Made by a program: the position numbers and the translations under genes | Notes under the pieces: model-generated | The model's database searches: none | What the model saw: only the letters and a program-made list of their open reading frames with translations | What the model was told of the DNA's origin: nothing | In this document: positions 36,301-45,830 of the stretch, one piece after another | Position numbering within the stretch: position 1 is the first letter of the stretch | Layout of the letters: each line of letters starts with the position of its first letter | DNA from: Bacteroidales bacterium | GTDB taxonomy: Bacteria; Bacteroidota; Bacteroidia; Bacteroidales; UBA10428 | NCBI GenBank assembly: GCA_016926235.1 | Contig: JAFGOZ010000699.1 | Span: 62,001 to 126,000 of the forward strand | DNA: 64,000 bases | Direction: 5' to 3'

Positions 36301-39300
36301 ACCAAAACAGAATATTCAGGCACAACAGACTGGATCCCAATTTCTGAATTTACTGAAGTTTATAATGGATTCCTATCTGTTACAAATACACCCGGATGGA
36401 TTGAAATTCCTCTAACCACTCCATTCGTGTACAATGGTACCGACAACCTGGTTATTGCCGTTGAAGAAAATACGCCGGGATATCATTCTTCATCTGATGA
36501 CTTTTATTGCACACAGCTTAACAGCTTAAATAATAGCATTTACTTTTACAATGACGGAACAAATCCCGATCCTTTATCCCCACCTTCTGGTACTTTGAGC
36601 CCTTATACTCCTAACCTGAAAATTACGTTTACACCTCCAGGTCCTATGGTATTTGATTCCCTGACAGTATTACAACCTAATACTACAAATATCCTTTCAG
36701 GTAGTACCAATCAGGAGATCATCCGTATTAAAATCACAACTGAGGGTATAACCGATCCATTGTATGTAAAAGATATGTACTTTACAACTACTGGTTGTAC
36801 CAATACTTCTGATATTGACAGTGCAATAGTATTTTATACAGGTAATTCTTCTGTATTTTCACAAACAAATAAAGTCGGAAATACCATCATTTCACCAAGT
36901 GGTGTTTTCAGTGTCAGTGATTCCATTTCATTAGGGTATGGAAATAATTATTTCTGGCTGACCTATAGTATTAAAGGGGACACATCTTTGGCCGGTAATC
37001 TGCTCGATGCTGCATGTGACTCCGTTTTAATTAATGATGAAATAAAAATACCGGATATTAGCGATCCTGCAGGTTACAGATCAATATTCAGTTTGGGCGG
37101 GCCTGTTACTTTGCCCTGGATTGAAGACTTTGAAAACGCAGGGCCAATAATTGAATATACTACCAGTGAGCAATTTATAAATGGCATTCCCTGGTGGGAA
37201 TACAGCAAAACCGAAATCGGACGCTTGAGATTTCAGGCAGGTTCCGGTTTCATTTATAACGGAACACAGAGTGCCACTATTGATGCTTCTATAAGTGGCA
37301 CATATTCAACAAACTTCTTAATCCTAACTTTGAACCTGTCAAAATATACCGGTTCAGATGATCTGGACCTCAGTTTCTATTATATGGACCATGGAGACGA
37401 AGATGAAGCAGACGATAAAGTATGGATAAGAGGAAGTAATGGCGATCCATGGATTGAAGTGTATGATCTTGCAGGTTCCTCAAGCGGAGTTGGCATTTGG
37501 CAGCATGTTACGAATATTGATATAGATGACTTTTTGAATAATAGCGGACAATCTGTAACTGCAACATTTCAAATCAGATTGGGACAATATGATAACTTCC
37601 CTGCCACATCAACGACGGCATCAGATGGTTTTACCTTTGATGATATCCTGATTTCAGGTACAATACCTGCACCTATGTCTTTTGTGTCAACCTATGCATT
37701 GCATTCAGACACATCAAATGTAATCATCGGAAGAAAAAAACAAAATGTATTAGGTGTATGCATAGAGACATCAGGTGGCCTTGATCGCATGAATGCTACT
37801 AAATTATATCTCACCACCCACGGCACGGATGAGCTTGCAGCCATTGACAGCGCCAGGTTATACTACTCAGGGACAAACAGTAATTTCTCAACTAAACAAC
37901 AATTTGGAGAGGCTATTGCTAATCCATCAGGCACTCTTATCTTTGAAGATACAGCACTACTTTGGAATAACAAGAACTATTTCTGGTTAACCTACAATAT
38001 TGACAGCAATGTAAATTACATTGGCAATATAGTTGATGCCACATTCGACAGTGTGGTTGTAAGCGATACCACAAGGTACCCGGCTATTTCAAATCCTGCC
38101 GGAAGCCGTACCATTGATACTTTATCTGTAGAATGGACATGGATGCTTTACCTGTACGAAGATGGCACCGGACTTGACGGGGCAGATGATATAAACGAAT
38201 GGGAAGCGGCAGGCTCTGTTGCGGACAAAATAAACTATATTATATTATACGATGCAAACAATGATGCAGAAGATGGCATATACTATGTTGAACAAGATCC
38301 CGGAGGATACAATTCAACTATTATATCAAGCATTGTAAGTACTGAGTTGGGTACAGACCCGGATATGAATGATTGGCAAACATTGCGTGATTTCGCAAAC
38401 TGGACAAGAACAAATTACCCTGCACAACACTATGGATTAACGGTATGGGACCATGGAAGCGGTATCTTTGACAAGGAAGGTTTATTCCCTAATAAAAATC
38501 CGGAAGAAGGGGCAGTAGGAAATATGCATCTTTGGGAAATGGATAAAGCCCTGGAAGATTTTGTTTCTGTAGAAGGCAAAAAGATAGACATCATCGGATA
38601 TGATGTATGCTTGTTGGGACAAATTGAAACAGTATACCAAATGAAAGATCTGGGAAATTACATTATCGCCTCGGAAAAAACAGAACCGGGCGATGGATGG
38701 GATTATGTTGCTTCCTTCATGAGATTGAATGCAAATCCAAAAATGCCTGCTGATTCGCTTGCAATGTATATTGTTAACGATTATGTTACTTCTTATAACT
38801 TTGGGAGTCAGGGATATGATGTTGTTACCCAGGCTGCTACTTCAATTGACCTTCTTGCGAATGTTGCTCTTCCGGCATTAAACGATTTTGCTGACACTTT
38901 AATTGCTTATATGAGATTTTATAAAAACAATTACCTTACAGCCATAAACAATGCCTGGATTGCAGATTATAATCCCGACCATAAGGATATAATCGATTTT
39001 GCTGAGATTGTTTCATCTGATACCTCACTTCCTGCTTCAATCAGAACTGCCGCCAACGAAGCGATAGTTGCCTTGAACTCTGCTATCATAGCAGAAGGTC
39101 ATATCGGAACTGCTACGGACGGAGCAAATGGATTAAAGGCCTGGATGCCTGAAGATATTACAATTCAGGGCATCTATGAAACCTATTATATGGATACCAC
39201 TAACTATCTGAGATTTTCAAAAACACACTGGGATGAATTCCTCTACGGGTTAACACAGGAATTTCCCATGCAATATGTTTCCAGCACAACAACACAGCAA

Positions 39301-42300
39301 AATTCAATGGTTCTTGTTGGTGCTCCAGATCAGAAAATCATTGGTATCGAGATTATTACAGGAGGAACTCTTAGTCCTATTAATTCAAGCAGTTTTGTAT
39401 TTAATACAAATGGAACTACAAATATAGATGATATCAACTCTGCAAGTTTGTTTTATACAGGTACTTCAAATAGTTTTAACAGAAATAATCAGGTAGGTAA
39501 TATGGTATCGAATCCAAATGGAAGCTTTACCATTAACTGCTCCCAATTATTAGAAGAAGGCACAAATTACTTCTGGTTGGCATATACCATAGCCGATGAT
39601 GCTACGGAAGGGAATTATGCAGACGCGGAATGTACAGAAGTAACGGTTGATGGCACATCCTATACCCCTGTTATAACTGCTCCTTCCGGAAACCAGCAAA
39701 TTATTTCTTTAGGAGGTCCTGTTACCTTGCCATGGATTGAAGATTTTGAAAACGCTGGGCCAATAATTGAATACACTACTAATGAACAATTTATAAATGG
39801 TATTCCCTGGTGGGAATACAGCAAAACTGAAAATGGCAGGTTGAGATTTCAGGCTGGTTCCGGTTTTATTCATAACGGTTTACAAAGTGCTACTATTGAC
39901 GCTTCTGTGAGTGGAACATATTCAACAAATTATCTTATCCTTACTTTAAATCTTTCAAATTATAACGGAGCAAATGATCTGGAACTAAGCTTCTATTATA
40001 TGGATCACGGAGACGAAAATGAAGCAGATGATAAAGTATGGATAAGAGGTTGCAACAGCGATACATGGATTGAAGTGTATGATCTTGCCGGCTCATCAAC
40101 TGGAACAGGTGTATGGCAATATGTTTCTAATATTGATATTGATAATGTATTAAGCAGCAATGGACAAATACCTACTGCAAGTTTCCAGATCCGGCTTGGC
40201 CAATATGATAATTATCCGGCGACTTCCACTACAGCATCGGATGGTTTCACTTTTGATGATATTATGATTTCAGGTACAATACCTGGGCCAATGGTATACC
40301 AGAATAGTTTTGCCTTCCATCCAACTTTGACAGACGCTTGTGTGGGTGAAATCAATAGTCAGATACTTGGAATTGTTATTGAAGCGAGTGGGAATAGTGA
40401 TCCATTACCTGTTGAAAGTCTTCAATTTAGCACAACTGGAACATATGATGTAAATGATATAGAATCTGCCAGATTATATTACAGTGGAAACTCAAACAAT
40501 TTCTCAATAATTCAAATGTTTGGTGTACCAGAGGAAAATCCTTCAGGCACTTTTGAGTTTGTAGATAGTATAATTTTATTATCCGGAAATAATTATTTCT
40601 GGTTAGTCTATGATGTCACAGATGATACCAGCAGCGTTGGTAACAATCTGGATGCAGAATGTAATCAGATTGAAGTAGATGACAACGTTGAAATTCCGTC
40701 AATTGCTGCCCCTGCAGGCAACAGGACAATTGCTGTATGCAATGGTATTATATTACCATGGATTGAAGATTTTGAAGATATTGGCCCTGTTACCACATTT
40801 ACTTCAAATACAAATGAAATAAACGGTAGTACCTACTGGTCTTACGATAAAACCAATTTGGGGAGATTAAGATTCCAGATTGACTCTACATTTACCAGTT
40901 CAGGAAATAAGGCTGTTACCATGGATTCAGAAATGGATGATTATTACAGTTCAAACCATCTTATTGCCACACTCAACTTGTCCAGATATGCATCATCAAC
41001 GAATCTCTTCCTTTCATTTAATTATATGGAACATGGAGATGAAACGCACGATAGCGACATGGTCTGGATTAGAGGAAGTGAAACAGATGCATGGATAGGG
41101 GCCTACTATCTTGATCCAACCGTGGCCTATAATGGAGTTTACAATTATATAACAAATATCGATATTGATTCACTACTTGGTATAAATGGACAACAACCAA
41201 CAGAAACCTTCCAGCTTAAGCTTGGCCAATATGATAATTATATGGCAACTTCAATAACGGCAACGGATGGGATAACGTTTGATGATATCATGATTTTTGA
41301 ACATATAGACGATATTATCATGGCAAATCCCGAGAATCAACTAATGTGTACCGGAGATACCGCAGTATTTAACATATTAGTAACTAGTTCTTATCCTGTC
41401 TCCTATCAATGGTTTAAGAATTCAATACCTCTGACAGGAAACAGCAATATTTTAGGAACAAAAACAAACACACTTACCTTGTGTAATGTACAACAACCTG
41501 ACACAGGTCATTATAGTTGTATTGCAACAACAATAAAGAGTGTGATGGAATCTGATCCTGCTTTACTTGTAGTAACAAATCCACCTGCCAGTCCTACTGT
41601 ATTAGATAAAGAAATCTGTTATGGTGTGATTTCCTCTGTAACAGCATCCGGTTCAAATATTAAATGGTATAGCAACAATGCATGTACAAATCTGTTACAT
41701 GAAGGAACTTCCTATTCATTAAATTCACATAATATAGGAACCATAAACTTATACGTAACACAAAGTCAGATGGGATGTATGAGCTCTGCATCAGTATGTC
41801 AGGTAACTGTATATCCATTACCTGAAGTATTTTTAGGTAATGATACAACCGTAAATCCGGGTTGCGTTCTTACATTAAATGCCGGAGATGGTTTTACATC
41901 ATACCGATGGAACGACGAAACAACAATCTCAACACATAATTTTGTTGCTACTACTGGAAATCCAGGAAAAAATACCTGCTTTGTTGTGGTTGTTGATGGG
42001 AACACATGTACTGGTTCAGATACAATTATTATTACAGTTAAAAACCCGGATGGCATTGAAGATAACTTATCCGCGAATAGTATACGCATTCATCCTAATC
42101 CATCTAAAGGATCCCTGCTGGTTGAAATTAAAGGAATAACCAATACCTTTGCAATACTCCATATTACCAGCACCACGGGAGTTGAAATATACAACAATAA
42201 GGTTTCATTGCCCACAGGCAATGAGATAATTGAGATCGATCTGACCGATCAACCTAATGGTGCATATTTTCTGAATATACTGTTGGATAAGCAGGAATTC

Positions 42301-42327
42301 AATAGAATTATTCTTCTACAGAAATAA
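33391..42327 (+). CDS. giant secreted double cysteine protease (C25 gingipain-like plus C11 clostripain-like) with T9SS domain
   Basis: 2978 residues. Signal peptide 1-23, then a C25 propeptide-like part to about 240. The C25 domain (about 253-640) has His488 (LHRDHGDV) and Cys521 (LNCLTGKY). PKD-like beta domains follow (about 730-920). BNR-associated N-terminal-type units (about 1088-1235, 1431-1578, 1961-2106, 2303-2450) alternate with three MAM/jelly-roll-like units (about 1236-1426, 2107-2297, 2453-2637). A C11 domain (about 1580-1950) has His1688 (VWDHGSG) and Cys1740 (YDVCLLGQ). An Ig-like domain lies at about 2647-2730, and residues 2889-2978 are a type A T9SS domain. Both catalytic dyads look intact. 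Confidence 0.9.
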   Translation: MKKLLFSVCLILGILGNLTVKAQQATTIISFKSGKNPGESLEMPVRKVAQQGEKDVLVEYSFEGATRAIKEVNEVQYDFLHVEGFGLLSQVGKPALPMHNDMIALPIGSEAKIEILETEYMDYEGFYIHPALKPAYDIYGGDEPEFEIDSVLYSTNAMFPEEIVEITNIQITRGVPVAMIQVKPVQFNPVSKKIRVYSKITYRLHFIAGAGKTTLDGANTNYANLLLKNIVINPVELDNISEATKSIKASGDRYDYIIITTPEFEAMADTLARWKNQLGYTVEIVSKYGWTSNEVKDSVHIRYNAWSPRPDYLLIIGDHEDVPGELLTTGGYGTWATDLYYVCMDGASDFYPDMARGRISVSDAAEAEIVINKIINYEKNPPANTRFYDNTLHCAYFQHAGGGYAERRFAQTAEEALQYVSTTQTKNVHRVYYTEPSVTPTNWNNGYYSAGEPIPSYLLKPGFAWDGDNLDIISRIDSGSLYVLHRDHGDVTLWGDPYFSTTDINNLNNGDLLPIVFSLNCLTGKYYSTECFSEAFIRKQNGGSVGVFGMANVSMSGYNDAIGLGIFDAIWASPGLVANFTGSASTTGTLTPHGSIYTMGDVLNQSLIRMDETWGDGWGYSQYEHELFHYFGDPAMRMWTNIPDTMEAVHDDTLNCGTTSINVSSPNCSEGLATIYFNNKLIGKTYLSGGTGTILLDEPLYDVSDRALLTISEQNFVPYIAEIFVKSNCTIAPVTKFNIESSTACSGEAFQLTDKSYFSPTSWDWKITPEASVTFADTCTSSSRNPRIIFNDPGTYTIRLITSNVYGSDTLIKTNIVEVNDIVADFKYSGSLCTSDIISFQDNSSCNPTSWEWTITPNTCIYTNGTDSLSQNPDVIFQNAGTYSIKLKAFNSFGIDSITKSITLANELIIGTDKNGNLHLPIEPYYGYSYSQTIYENSDIGSGKVITKIYYDWTGTNTWSDAIVVYMGHTTKTEYSGTTDWIPISEFTEVYNGFLSVTNTPGWIEIPLTTPFVYNGTDNLVIAVEENTPGYHSSSDDFYCTQLNSLNNSIYFYNDGTNPDPLSPPSGTLSPYTPNLKITFTPPGPMVFDSLTVLQPNTTNILSGSTNQEIIRIKITTEGITDPLYVKDMYFTTTGCTNTSDIDSAIVFYTGNSSVFSQTNKVGNTIISPSGVFSVSDSISLGYGNNYFWLTYSIKGDTSLAGNLLDAACDSVLINDEIKIPDISDPAGYRSIFSLGGPVTLPWIEDFENAGPIIEYTTSEQFINGIPWWEYSKTEIGRLRFQAGSGFIYNGTQSATIDASISGTYSTNFLILTLNLSKYTGSDDLDLSFYYMDHGDEDEADDKVWIRGSNGDPWIEVYDLAGSSSGVGIWQHVTNIDIDDFLNNSGQSVTATFQIRLGQYDNFPATSTTASDGFTFDDILISGTIPAPMSFVSTYALHSDTSNVIIGRKKQNVLGVCIETSGGLDRMNATKLYLTTHGTDELAAIDSARLYYSGTNSNFSTKQQFGEAIANPSGTLIFEDTALLWNNKNYFWLTYNIDSNVNYIGNIVDATFDSVVVSDTTRYPAISNPAGSRTIDTLSVEWTWMLYLYEDGTGLDGADDINEWEAAGSVADKINYIILYDANNDAEDGIYYVEQDPGGYNSTIISSIVSTELGTDPDMNDWQTLRDFANWTRTNYPAQHYGLTVWDHGSGIFDKEGLFPNKNPEEGAVGNMHLWEMDKALEDFVSVEGKKIDIIGYDVCLLGQIETVYQMKDLGNYIIASEKTEPGDGWDYVASFMRLNANPKMPADSLAMYIVNDYVTSYNFGSQGYDVVTQAATSIDLLANVALPALNDFADTLIAYMRFYKNNYLTAINNAWIADYNPDHKDIIDFAEIVSSDTSLPASIRTAANEAIVALNSAIIAEGHIGTATDGANGLKAWMPEDITIQGIYETYYMDTTNYLRFSKTHWDEFLYGLTQEFPMQYVSSTTTQQNSMVLVGAPDQKIIGIEIITGGTLSPINSSSFVFNTNGTTNIDDINSASLFYTGTSNSFNRNNQVGNMVSNPNGSFTINCSQLLEEGTNYFWLAYTIADDATEGNYADAECTEVTVDGTSYTPVITAPSGNQQIISLGGPVTLPWIEDFENAGPIIEYTTNEQFINGIPWWEYSKTENGRLRFQAGSGFIHNGLQSATIDASVSGTYSTNYLILTLNLSNYNGANDLELSFYYMDHGDENEADDKVWIRGCNSDTWIEVYDLAGSSTGTGVWQYVSNIDIDNVLSSNGQIPTASFQIRLGQYDNYPATSTTASDGFTFDDIMISGTIPGPMVYQNSFAFHPTLTDACVGEINSQILGIVIEASGNSDPLPVESLQFSTTGTYDVNDIESARLYYSGNSNNFSIIQMFGVPEENPSGTFEFVDSIILLSGNNYFWLVYDVTDDTSSVGNNLDAECNQIEVDDNVEIPSIAAPAGNRTIAVCNGIILPWIEDFEDIGPVTTFTSNTNEINGSTYWSYDKTNLGRLRFQIDSTFTSSGNKAVTMDSEMDDYYSSNHLIATLNLSRYASSTNLFLSFNYMEHGDETHDSDMVWIRGSETDAWIGAYYLDPTVAYNGVYNYITNIDIDSLLGINGQQPTETFQLKLGQYDNYMATSITATDGITFDDIMIFEHIDDIIMANPENQLMCTGDTAVFNILVTSSYPVSYQWFKNSIPLTGNSNILGTKTNTLTLCNVQQPDTGHYSCIATTIKSVMESDPALLVVTNPPASPTVLDKEICYGVISSVTASGSNIKWYSNNACTNLLHEGTSYSLNSHNIGTINLYVTQSQMGCMSSASVCQVTVYPLPEVFLGNDTTVNPGCVLTLNAGDGFTSYRWNDETTISTHNFVATTGNPGKNTCFVVVVDGNTCTGSDTIIITVKNPDGIEDNLSANSIRIHPNPSKGSLLVEIKGITNTFAILHITSTTGVEIYNNKVSLPTGNEIIEIDLTDQPNGAYFLNILLDKQEFNRIILLQK

Positions 42328-42332
42328 AAAGA

Positions 42333-42363
42333 AAAGGGGTGGCTGGCAACCACCTCTTTTTTT
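42333..42363. terminator. bidirectional terminator
   Basis: AAAGGGGTGG (42333-42342) pairs with CCACCTCTTT (42350-42359), with one G-T pair. T residues follow. It separates the protease gene from the convergent glycosylase gene. Confidence 0.8.
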
Positions 42364-42365
42364 AT

Positions 42366-42893
42366 TCATGATTTCATGCTCCTATCCAAAATAAACCTCC
42401 ACGGTTTATTCTTCCAGAATTCACCGGCATAATCAATATTAATCCTGGGAGTTTGGATGTATTTATTTGCATATCCATCATCTTCAATCCATATTTTGCC
42501 TGATGTAGTAACATCCTCACCATACTGACTTTTATCGATATTCATTCTGCGGGTCAATTTTCCGGGGCCATCATAACCATCCACTCCTCTTATCAATACT
42601 GCCTGAGGATTGTCCTTTTCTCCGGTTACAATATTTAACATCCAATACATCCCATAAATCAGGTACACATAAATGTGTCCGCCTTCCCAATACATAACAT
42701 CATTTCGGTGAGTCCGGCCTTTGCTTGCATGGCAGGCTTTATCTTCTTCTCCCCTGTAAGCTTCGACTTCTGTTATCCTGTACTTATTAATATTCCCGCT
42801 ATTTTCGCATCTTACTATTAGTTTACCAAGTAATGCTGGTGCAACTTCCAATACATCCCTTGTAAAAAAATCCCTTCCTAATCTGTTATTCAT
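42366..42893 (-). CDS. DNA-3-methyladenine glycosylase (AAG/MPG family)
   Basis: 175 residues from ATG 42893 (MNNRLGRDFFTRDVLEVAPA); the longer reading from 42938 runs further into the upstream gene. Family blocks are YRITEVEAYRGEEDKACHA (catalytic Glu in EVEAY), YVYLIYGMYWMLNIVT and VLIRGVD...GPGKLTRRM. It removes 3-methyladenine and related damaged purines. It overlaps the preceding O-antigen-ligase-like gene by 8 nt. Confidence 0.92.
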   Translation of the reverse strand: MNNRLGRDFFTRDVLEVAPALLGKLIVRCENSGNINKYRITEVEAYRGEEDKACHASKGRTHRNDVMYWEGGHIYVYLIYGMYWMLNIVTGEKDNPQAVLIRGVDGYDGPGKLTRRMNIDKSQYGEDVTTSGKIWIEDDGYANKYIQTPRINIDYAGEFWKNKPWRFILDRSMKS

Positions 42894-44493
42894 TTGCCGA
42901 AGTATCAATTTTGTTACTTTCGTTGTATTTAATGCCAAAAATCAATATCGCATAGAAAGCAGCAATAAATGTCACTCCTGCATGATTTTCCAATGTATCC
43001 TCATTGATCATTGATAGTAGTGCAATGAGAAAAAATACCAAAGCAATAAAATGCCGATAGGCTTTAGTAATGATAAAAGGTAAAATAAATGAGACCAGGC
43101 ATAAGACAAAACCAAAAACGCCCAATGTAATAAAGAAGGTCAGGTATTGATTATGCGCCCGCCTTCTGAACTGGTCCTCAAGCAACGACCCATTTTTATC
43201 ATATTGCTCCATAAATGCATCATTCACGTCACCTGTTCCTACACCTGTCCAGAAGTTATTCATTATTATATTTTTGCCTGTTTTAAAATATTCAATCCTT
43301 TGAGCAACAGAACTTCCACTGGGATTCCCGGAACTTTTATACCTGTCGATCTGCCATATTATTTCATAAATTTTGGAATATAGGCTGAACCTGTCACGGT
43401 ATATATAATTTGTCATTCCTGCTTCTATCGATTGAATATCTTCAGGAGATAATTTTGAAACACCCAGGGAATCTTTCCGAAGATCCCGTGAAGTCATATA
43501 CCTCATCAAAGTGTACTTAATATGATGTCCTTTAAAGTCAAGGCTATCATACGGAATCGAACTCCTCTTATTCCACTCCTTTTTTACCTCTGGCTCACAT
43601 ACATAAATCCATACATAATGCCCGTTTTCCTTCTCATCATTACCAAACCAGTGATTATAACGATTGCCGTTAACAGTAGTACTCTCTAAATGGTCCTTAT
43701 CAACTATATCAATAGTATAAAACTTTGTTATAGCCTTTGTTATGTATGAGATCACAAGCATTGGAATAGTAATCAGCAGCACGATTATAAAAAGCTTTAA
43801 AACCAAATGCCTGACCTTTCTTACATAAATAAATGCTAAAATAATTGTTACAATAAAGAAAATAAAAATACCTGTTAATGCCTTGAGTAATAACAGGAAT
43901 ATACCCAGCCATATAATACCTGCCGGATAAATAATTTTCTCCAGTCCTGATATATTTTTATATTCATTTATATAATAATTGACAAGAATGAAAATGGCAA
44001 GATTGATTTGCAATGAAAACCGGATATGTGAAATAAACATGGAGATTTTTCGGGTGTCGCTAATTTCAATACCGAACTTTTCAAAATAAATAATTACACT
44101 TATTATAGTTCCAATAAAAACAGCCGCCACAAAGAATAACAAAATATTTTTAAGCTGTTTTGAATTCAATATTTCACTTGTGCATACAATTATGGGTAGT
44201 GCAAATAGTGGTAATTTAATTTTTAAATCTTTCAATGCATAGGAAAAGTTTTCAGTATAAACCAGGCCAATAAGAAATAAAAAATAAAACAATAACATGA
44301 TTAGCAGAGCTTTGTTTCCTTTTATTAGCCTCCATTTTTTTAAAAATTCTCCTTCCAAAAGCCAGTTAATGGCTAAGGCCAATGTAGACACACTCATAAG
44401 AAAATGAGATAGTGGCATGCTTACCATTAATAATACGAGTGACCAGTAATAAAACTGGTTGTGGAAGTTTTTTCTATTTTTTATCCATTGCAT
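42886..44493 (-). CDS. O-antigen ligase family membrane protein (Wzy/WaaL-like)
   Basis: 535 residues from ATG 44493 (MQWIKNRKNFHNQFYYW); a longer frame to 44610 adds a repeat-rich, non-conserved piece. About ten hydrophobic helices lie in two blocks (about 13-280 and 440-520). A large periplasmic loop (about 280-430) is followed by GTGDVNDAFMEQYDKNGSLL and RRRAHNQYLTFFITLG, with the Arg/His residues expected near the active site. Members polymerise or attach glycan chains to lipid A or other acceptors; the substrate is unknown. No other polysaccharide genes lie alongside. Confidence 0.85.
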   Translation of the reverse strand: MQWIKNRKNFHNQFYYWSLVLLMVSMPLSHFLMSVSTLALAINWLLEGEFLKKWRLIKGNKALLIMLLFYFLFLIGLVYTENFSYALKDLKIKLPLFALPIIVCTSEILNSKQLKNILLFFVAAVFIGTIISVIIYFEKFGIEISDTRKISMFISHIRFSLQINLAIFILVNYYINEYKNISGLEKIIYPAGIIWLGIFLLLLKALTGIFIFFIVTIILAFIYVRKVRHLVLKLFIIVLLITIPMLVISYITKAITKFYTIDIVDKDHLESTTVNGNRYNHWFGNDEKENGHYVWIYVCEPEVKKEWNKRSSIPYDSLDFKGHHIKYTLMRYMTSRDLRKDSLGVSKLSPEDIQSIEAGMTNYIYRDRFSLYSKIYEIIWQIDRYKSSGNPSGSSVAQRIEYFKTGKNIIMNNFWTGVGTGDVNDAFMEQYDKNGSLLEDQFRRRAHNQYLTFFITLGVFGFVLCLVSFILPFIITKAYRHFIALVFFLIALLSMINEDTLENHAGVTFIAAFYAILIFGIKYNESNKIDTSANE

Positions 44494-44888
44494 ATTATAA
44501 AATGTTTGACGGTTGATGACAGACGGTTGATGAGCCCCTATGATATGGGCATGGTATCGATATGTGGATTTAGAACAATGGAAAAACATCAACTTTAATA
44601 CAAATCCCATAGCTCTCCGACTCTTTCACATGCATCGTCACCCGTCAATCGTCATCCGTCAACCGTTCTTATCCTCCTGCGAATGTAATAAATAAGAATA
44701 AGACTGAAAAATAAACCCTGATTTAGTTTAAATCACTCATAACCACCATAAAAATCAATAGAAAAAATAAATATCCACAAAATAATGTTTATAATTATTG
44801 TTTTATTAAAAAAGTTTGTATTTTTGCGAACCACAAATTTAGGGTGTATAATACTGAATTTGATAATAATAATAACAGGAAAAATAAA
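44494..44888. other. intergenic region with decayed short repeats and ribosomal-operon promoter
   Basis: Words of the type GACGGTTGATGAC occur at 44505-44530, and their complements (CGTCAATCGTCATCCGTC) at 44640-44665, an imperfect inverted arrangement. The right end holds the rplM promoter, TTG 44798-44800 and TATTTTTG 44819-44826 with an 18-nt spacer. There is no coding sequence. Confidence 0.5.
44798..44826 (+). promoter_or_regulatory. promoter of the rplM-rpsI-rpsB-tsf group
   Basis: TTG (44798-44800), 18 nt, TATTTTTG (44819-44826): a good match to the Bacteroidota consensus, 62 nt before the GTG start of rplM. Confidence 0.7.
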
Positions 44889-45344
44889 GTGAATACATTA
44901 AGCTACAAGACGGTTTCAGCCAATGCGGCCACTGTTAACAAGGAATGGTTACTTATTGACGCTGAAGGAGAAGTTCTGGGAAGATTGGCATCTATAGTTG
45001 CCAAATTGCTCAGGGGAAAGTACAAAACCAACTTTACTCCACATGTTGATTGCGGTGACAACATTATAATAATTAATGCTGAAAAAGTGAAGCTTACAGG
45101 TAAAAAACTTACTGATAAACAATATTTCACATATACTGGTTATCCGGGTGGGCAAATTAAAACCTCACCGGAAGAATTACTCAATAAAAAGCCTGAGGCT
45201 GTAATTGAAGGAGCTGTAAAAGGGATGTTGCCAAGAAACAGGTTAAGTCGTGCTATACTTAAAAATTTATATGTATATGCAGGTGATGCACATCCTCATG
45301 AGGCTCAAAAACCAAAAAGTATTAAAATAAACACAATTAAGTAA
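44889..45344 (+). CDS. rplM: 50S ribosomal protein L13
   Basis: 151 residues. The GTG at 44889 is chosen because the protein then begins VNTLSYKTVSANAATVNKEW, as in relatives; the upstream GTG at 44844 adds an Asn-rich stretch not seen in L13. Signatures: LIDAEGEVLGRLAS, LLRGKYKTNFTPHVDCGD and PRNRLSRAILKNLYVYAG. It is part of the large ribosomal subunit. rpsI follows after 4 nt. Confidence 0.96.
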   Translation: MNTLSYKTVSANAATVNKEWLLIDAEGEVLGRLASIVAKLLRGKYKTNFTPHVDCGDNIIIINAEKVKLTGKKLTDKQYFTYTGYPGGQIKTSPEELLNKKPEAVIEGAVKGMLPRNRLSRAILKNLYVYAGDAHPHEAQKPKSIKINTIK

Positions 45345-45348
45345 GGTA

Positions 45349-45735
45349 ATGGAAGTAGTAAATACACTAGGAAGAAGAAAAGCAGCTATTGCTCGGATCT
45401 ACGTAAATCAAGGTAAAGGTAAAATTACTGTGAATGACCGCGATGTGAAGGATTATTTCCCTACAGACCAATTATTATATATTGTAAGCCAGCCATTAAA
45501 CGTATTGAATGTTGCTGACAAGTATGATATTAAGGTGAACCTTACAGGTGGTGGAATTAAAGGACAGGCTGAAGCTTTAAGACTTGCCATTGCAAGAGCT
45601 ATGGTTGAAATAGATGCTGAAAATAGAAGTGTATTAAAAGCAAATGGTTTTCTTACCAGGGATCCCCGTCAGGTTGAAAGGAAAAAACCAGGTCAACCGA
45701 AAGCAAGGAAGAGATTCCAGTTTAGTAAACGTTAA
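45349..45735 (+). CDS. rpsI: 30S ribosomal protein S9
   Basis: 128 residues, full length. Signatures: TLGRRKAAIARIYVNQGKG, GGGIKGQAEALRLAIARAM and the basic C-terminal tail KARKRFQFSKR that reaches the P site. It follows rplM by 4 nt, as is usual. Confidence 0.97.
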   Translation: MEVVNTLGRRKAAIARIYVNQGKGKITVNDRDVKDYFPTDQLLYIVSQPLNVLNVADKYDIKVNLTGGGIKGQAEALRLAIARAMVEIDAENRSVLKANGFLTRDPRQVERKKPGQPKARKRFQFSKR

Positions 45736-45830
45736 CGGTTGTTTAGTATCTAAATTGGCCGGACTCCTTTTAAAAAAAGGGCTACCTGCTAATTGACATA
45801 ATAGAACGTAAACAAATAAAAATAAATTAC

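Noticed and set aside
37094..41300. Repeats considered as a CRISPR or DNA satellite
   Set aside because: They are in-frame protein modules of about 190 residues, not short spaced repeats. I saw no CRISPR array in the window.
33391..42327. Possible misassembly of two genes into one long frame
   Set aside because: The frame is unbroken, there is one signal peptide and one T9SS domain at the right ends, and module order is coherent; it cannot be fully excluded without reads.
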